From NCBI GenBank assembly GCA_016186205.1, contig JACPMA010000001.1, forward strand, positions 124,001 through 188,000: a DNA stretch of 64,000 nucleotides. The letters are read 5' to 3'. Source of the stretch: Candidatus Peregrinibacteria bacterium. GTDB taxonomy: Bacteria > Patescibacteriota > Gracilibacteria > UBA1369 > UM-FILTER-53-11. The first letter of the stretch is position 1. Each line of letters starts with the position of its first letter. The notes below the pieces were generated by a model, which saw nothing but the letters and a program-made list of their open reading frames with translations, did not search any database and was not told the DNA's origin. Position numbers and translations under genes: made by a program. Below are positions 61,370 to 64,000 of this stretch, in pieces.

Positions 61370-62343
61370 CGTTTGAGTTGATCTTTATTCACGCAAAATT
61401 CCGGCATGCGGCCTTCCAAGGCATCAATCAAATTCTTCGCAGCCATTTCAGCCATACGTGTCCGCGTCCAAAACGTGGCGCTCGCAACATGCGGCGGTAT
61501 CACAACATTCGGTAACTCTGTGAGCCCTGGCGCAAGCGCCGGTTCGTTTTCAAATACGTCCAGGCCCGCGGCGAAGATTTTCTTTTCCTGAAGCGCTTTC
61601 ACGAGCGCCTTTTCATCGACAACCGGGCCGCGGGCCGTGTTGATAAAAACACAGCTTGGCTTCATTATAGAAAATTCTTTTTCACTGATTAAATGCGTGG
61701 TTTCCGGCGTCAAATTGACATGAATTGAAACAAAATCGCTTTGCCGAAGCAGTGTTTCTAAATCAACTTTCTCCGCGCCGGTTTCTTTTTCAAGCTCCGT
61801 ATTTTTGAATGTATCCGCATAGAGAATCTTCATTCCAAAACCTTTTGCCATTTTGAGAGCGACATTGCTTCCGATGCGTCCAGCACCAACAATACCGAGC
61901 GTTTTCCCGGTAATATCCTGGCCGATCATAAGAAGCGGTCCCCATCCCTTGAATTTTCCAGCGCGCGTAAATGCATCGCCTTCGACAATTCGTCGAGCGC
62001 AAGCGAAAAGCAGCGCAATAGCCAAATCAGCAGTGGCCTCCGTAAGAACTCCCGGAGTATTCGTTACCATAATTCCTCGGCGGCTCGCCTCTGCCACATC
62101 GATATTATTGAACCCCACCGCATAATTCGAAAAGATTTTACACTCCGGTCCGGCAGCGTCAAAAACAGCCGCGTCGATTTTATCCGTCAATAAACAGAGC
62201 ACACCGTCTCGGCCGCGAACCCGCTCCAGTAATTCATTCTGTGTGAGCATACGATCTTCCGTATTCATTTCAAATTTCCCAAATTTTTCGCGCAGCATCT
62301 CAAGTCCGCCTTTCGGAATTTCGCGCGTCACATAAATATTCAT
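61366..62343 (-). CDS. D-glycerate dehydrogenase / glyoxylate-hydroxypyruvate reductase
   Basis: NAD(P)-dependent 2-hydroxyacid dehydrogenase. Motifs: SNYAVGFNNIDVAEASRRGI, Rossmann GKTLGIVGAGRIGSNVALKMA, NTARGPVVDEKALV (catalytic Arg), LDVFENEPAL (Glu) and PPHVASATFWTR (His). 325 residues, typical of GyaR/HPR. Next to a glycerate kinase, hydroxypyruvate-glycerate interconversion is the likely role. It starts 3 nt below the aminotransferase stop. Confidence 0.92.
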   Translation of the reverse strand: MNIYVTREIPKGGLEMLREKFGKFEMNTEDRMLTQNELLERVRGRDGVLCLLTDKIDAAVFDAAGPECKIFSNYAVGFNNIDVAEASRRGIMVTNTPGVLTEATADLAIALLFACARRIVEGDAFTRAGKFKGWGPLLMIGQDITGKTLGIVGAGRIGSNVALKMAKGFGMKILYADTFKNTELEKETGAEKVDLETLLRQSDFVSIHVNLTPETTHLISEKEFSIMKPSCVFINTARGPVVDEKALVKALQEKKIFAAGLDVFENEPALAPGLTELPNVVIPPHVASATFWTRTRMAEMAAKNLIDALEGRMPEFCVNKDQLKR

Positions 62344-62346
62344 AGC

Positions 62347-63546
62347 TTAGAGAATCTTCGATAAATATTCTTTCATTCGCCGAAGGCCTTCTTGGATATC
62401 TGTCTCCGATGAGACATACGAAAATCTGATATATCCTTCTCCATGAATTCCAAATGCCGTGCCTGGCAAAATCACCACATGCGCTTCACGCAAAATACGA
62501 TCAGCAAATTGCGATGCATTGAGTCCCAGTTTTGCCAAAATAGATTTCACATTCACGAATAAATAGAATGCGCCTTTCGGACTTTTGCAGCTCATGCCAG
62601 GAATATCATTTACAAGCGACACCAAAAGATCACGCCGTTTTCGATATTCTTCGCGCATCATCTTAACCGCGTCTTGCGGTCCAGACAAAGCTTCAATGCC
62701 GGCAAATTGCGTCGGCGAGTTCGTGCACGAAACATCATTAATAATAAGCTGTTCAAGATACTGCGCCATTTGGCGGTTTTTCGTAACCGCCCAGCCGAGC
62801 CTCCAGCCTGTCATGGCATAGCTTTTTGAACAACCGTTCAAAATGACCGTTCGTTCCGGCATTCCCGGAAATTTTGTTATGGAAACATGCCGGCCTTCAT
62901 AAATAATATTGTCATAAATTTCATCCGATAAAACCCACAAATCATTTTCGATCGCGAGTTTTGCCATACCTTCAAGCGTGGATTCGGTCAAAACGCCTCC
63001 AGTCGGATTTTGCGGCGAATTGATGATAACCAATTTGGTCCGCGGCGTGATGAGTTTTTTTAAATCGTCCAATGAGAAATTAAAATCCTTTTCTTCCAGA
63101 AGCGGCAGAGGCACAACCGTACCGCCAAGATAATTCACCACGGATTCATAAATCGGAAAACCAGGATTTGGAATAATCACTTCATCGCCGGGGTCAACGA
63201 GCGCATTGATCATATGGAAAATAACCGGTTTTGCAGCCGGCATCACCACAACGTCTTCCATCTCATATTTTACGCACGACCGCGGAGAGGTTTTTTCGGC
63301 AATGAGTGTCCGCAAAGGAGGAATTCCAGGCGACGGCGTGTAATGAGTTTGGCCTTCCTGAATAGCTTTGATCGCTGCCTGTTTAATGTTATCTGGCGTA
63401 TCAAATGCCGGTTCGCCGATTTGCAGATAGACAAGTTTTTCACCTTTTGGTTCGAGCTCCTCGCGCTCAAATTTTTTCGCTTTAGAAATAACCGAGAATG
63501 CATTTTCAGTACCGAGATGCGGCATTCGTACAGAAAAGGGTTTCAT
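62347..63546 (-). CDS. Class I PLP-dependent aminotransferase
   Basis: About 399 residues; I use the ATG at 63546 (a TTG at 63549 is possible). PLP lysine in LNGCSKSYAMTGWRLGW; INSPQNPTGGVLTE; LSDEIYDNI; C-terminal FRFSYVSSE-like end GYIRFSYVSS. Close in pattern to AspC/AatA type enzymes. With the next two genes it may convert serine to hydroxypyruvate. Leaderless: TATATA lies seven bases before the ATG. Confidence 0.9.
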   Translation of the reverse strand: MKPFSVRMPHLGTENAFSVISKAKKFEREELEPKGEKLVYLQIGEPAFDTPDNIKQAAIKAIQEGQTHYTPSPGIPPLRTLIAEKTSPRSCVKYEMEDVVVMPAAKPVIFHMINALVDPGDEVIIPNPGFPIYESVVNYLGGTVVPLPLLEEKDFNFSLDDLKKLITPRTKLVIINSPQNPTGGVLTESTLEGMAKLAIENDLWVLSDEIYDNIIYEGRHVSITKFPGMPERTVILNGCSKSYAMTGWRLGWAVTKNRQMAQYLEQLIINDVSCTNSPTQFAGIEALSGPQDAVKMMREEYRKRRDLLVSLVNDIPGMSCKSPKGAFYLFVNVKSILAKLGLNASQFADRILREAHVVILPGTAFGIHGEGYIRFSYVSSETDIQEGLRRMKEYLSKIL

Positions 63547-63553
63547 CAAATTC

Positions 63554-63582
63554 TATATACTAAATTTGTCGGACGTTGGCAA
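63554..63582 (-). promoter_or_regulatory. Promoter of the aminotransferase operon (leaderless)
   Basis: TTGCCA (63577-63582), 17 bp, TATATA (63554-63559), seven bases before the ATG at 63546. Confidence 0.62.
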
Positions 63583-63590
63583 ATGGGATT

Positions 63591-64000
63591 TTATTTTTGT
63601 TCGCTTGATTTTAATACTAGCGCAGCCTGTTTTGCAAAAACCATAATAAATTCATCGTCGAGCAAGCTTAAATTTCCTTCTTGAGAAAGATAGAGGGTGA
63701 GCGATCCTAAAACTCCGTTTTTCACAAGGAGAGGTATGATGAGCGCAGAACGAAGATTGTTTTTTCGCGCCAGACCAGGCGATGAATATCTAGGTTCGCT
63801 TAAAATATCAAGAATTTTGAGCGCATATCCTTGCGCAACGGCTTTTTCCAGCAGACTTCCGCTGTACGGAACTGATTTTTTAGTCCACCATTCTTCGCCA
63901 AGGCCGCTCTGGGCGACCAAGACCAATTTTCCGCTGACAGAATCTAACATCCTGAATGTTGCCGCATCAACTTTTGTCGCCATTACCATGGCATTCACGA
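63591..64000 (-). CDS. GAF-domain protein, partial (C-terminal part)
   Basis: The frame is open to the right edge; an in-frame GTG at 63998 is probably internal. The visible 135 residues form a GAF fold: ATFRMLDSVSGKLVLVAQSGL, YSSPGLARKNNLRSALIIPLLVKNGVLGSLTLY, then FIMVFAKQAALVL at the end. GAF domains sense small ligands or redox state, usually in front of kinases or cyclases; here it is at the C-terminus. The remainder is outside the window. Confidence 0.75.
   Translation of the reverse strand, partial: VNAMVMATKVDAATFRMLDSVSGKLVLVAQSGLGEEWWTKKSVPYSGSLLEKAVAQGYALKILDILSEPRYSSPGLARKNNLRSALIIPLLVKNGVLGSLTLYLSQEGNLSLLDDEFIMVFAKQAALVLKSSEQK

Overview
The window looks like a piece of chromosome from a Candidate Phyla Radiation (Patescibacteria) bacterium. 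A Peregrinibacteria-like lineage is my best guess, but the phylum is inferred. Pointers are a 16S rRNA gene split by two group I introns, a VirB4-type ATPase with no other conjugation genes, small cysteine-rich and zinc-ribbon proteins of CPR type, and almost no Shine-Dalgarno motifs. The genetic code appears standard: TGA serves as a normal stop, so this is not the recoded Gracilibacteria/SR1 type. Unusually for CPR, the window carries substantial amino-acid and thiol metabolism.

Layout. 1-3.7 kb: ABC-2 permeases and glutathione synthesis (gshB, gshA). 3.8-5.3 kb: AbiE toxin-antitoxin pair. 5.3-9.8 kb: complete branched-chain amino-acid ABC importer (livKHMGF). 9.9-15.5 kb: gyrA, a calcium-repeat surface protein, rpmE and aroC in one direction. 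15.6-18 kb: virB4-like gene followed by a giant hairpin and a tRNA. 18.4-20.1 kb: small module between direct repeats (HNH protein, membrane protein), then a GNAT gene. 20.6-24.9 kb: SLH-PDZ-S41 protease and a FecR-domain protein. 25-30.7 kb: gyrB, rpsU, prmC, prfA and two unknown genes. 30.7-37.1 kb: tyrA and the operon aroF-aroB-aroA/K-nadB. 37.1-46.8 kb: tatD, radA, a glycosyltransferase, tRNA-Lys/Leu/Cys, two RimK-like ligases, clpP. 47-50.2 kb: interrupted 16S rRNA. 50.3-57.2 kb: lemA/TPM pair, unknown Cys-rich proteins and structured intergenic DNA. 57.2-59 kb: Pit phosphate transporter plus DUF47, led by tRNA-Ile. 59-60.2 kb: homocysteine methyltransferase. 60.2-63.6 kb: glycerate pathway operon. 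A GAF-domain gene is cut by the window end.

The most exciting signals are regulatory. First, the aroF operon and the homocysteine methyltransferase gene are each preceded by a promoter, a tiny leader ORF (one packed with Trp/Phe/Tyr codons, the other with eight Met codons), an alternative antiterminator and an intrinsic terminator. They look like two ribosome-mediated transcription attenuators matched to the pathway product, and translated from leaderless or near-leaderless RNA. Second, tRNA-Lys and tRNA-Ile are each preceded by a 40-nt leader of identical architecture: a copy of the first 11 nt of that same tRNA, a 4-nt loop, its near-complement and an invariant 14-nt spacer. Third, a 49-bp palindromic element occurs four times; one copy sits in frame inside nadB with a 5-bp target duplication. 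Fourth, several very large, perfectly paired multi-branched inverted repeats lie between genes.

Expression signals agree with one another. The 16S 3' end reads ACCTCTTTT where ACCTCCTT is expected, and many genes have a TATAAT-like box 6-7 nt before the start codon, pointing to common leaderless translation. Nothing was run: families, promoters and RNA folds were read by eye.
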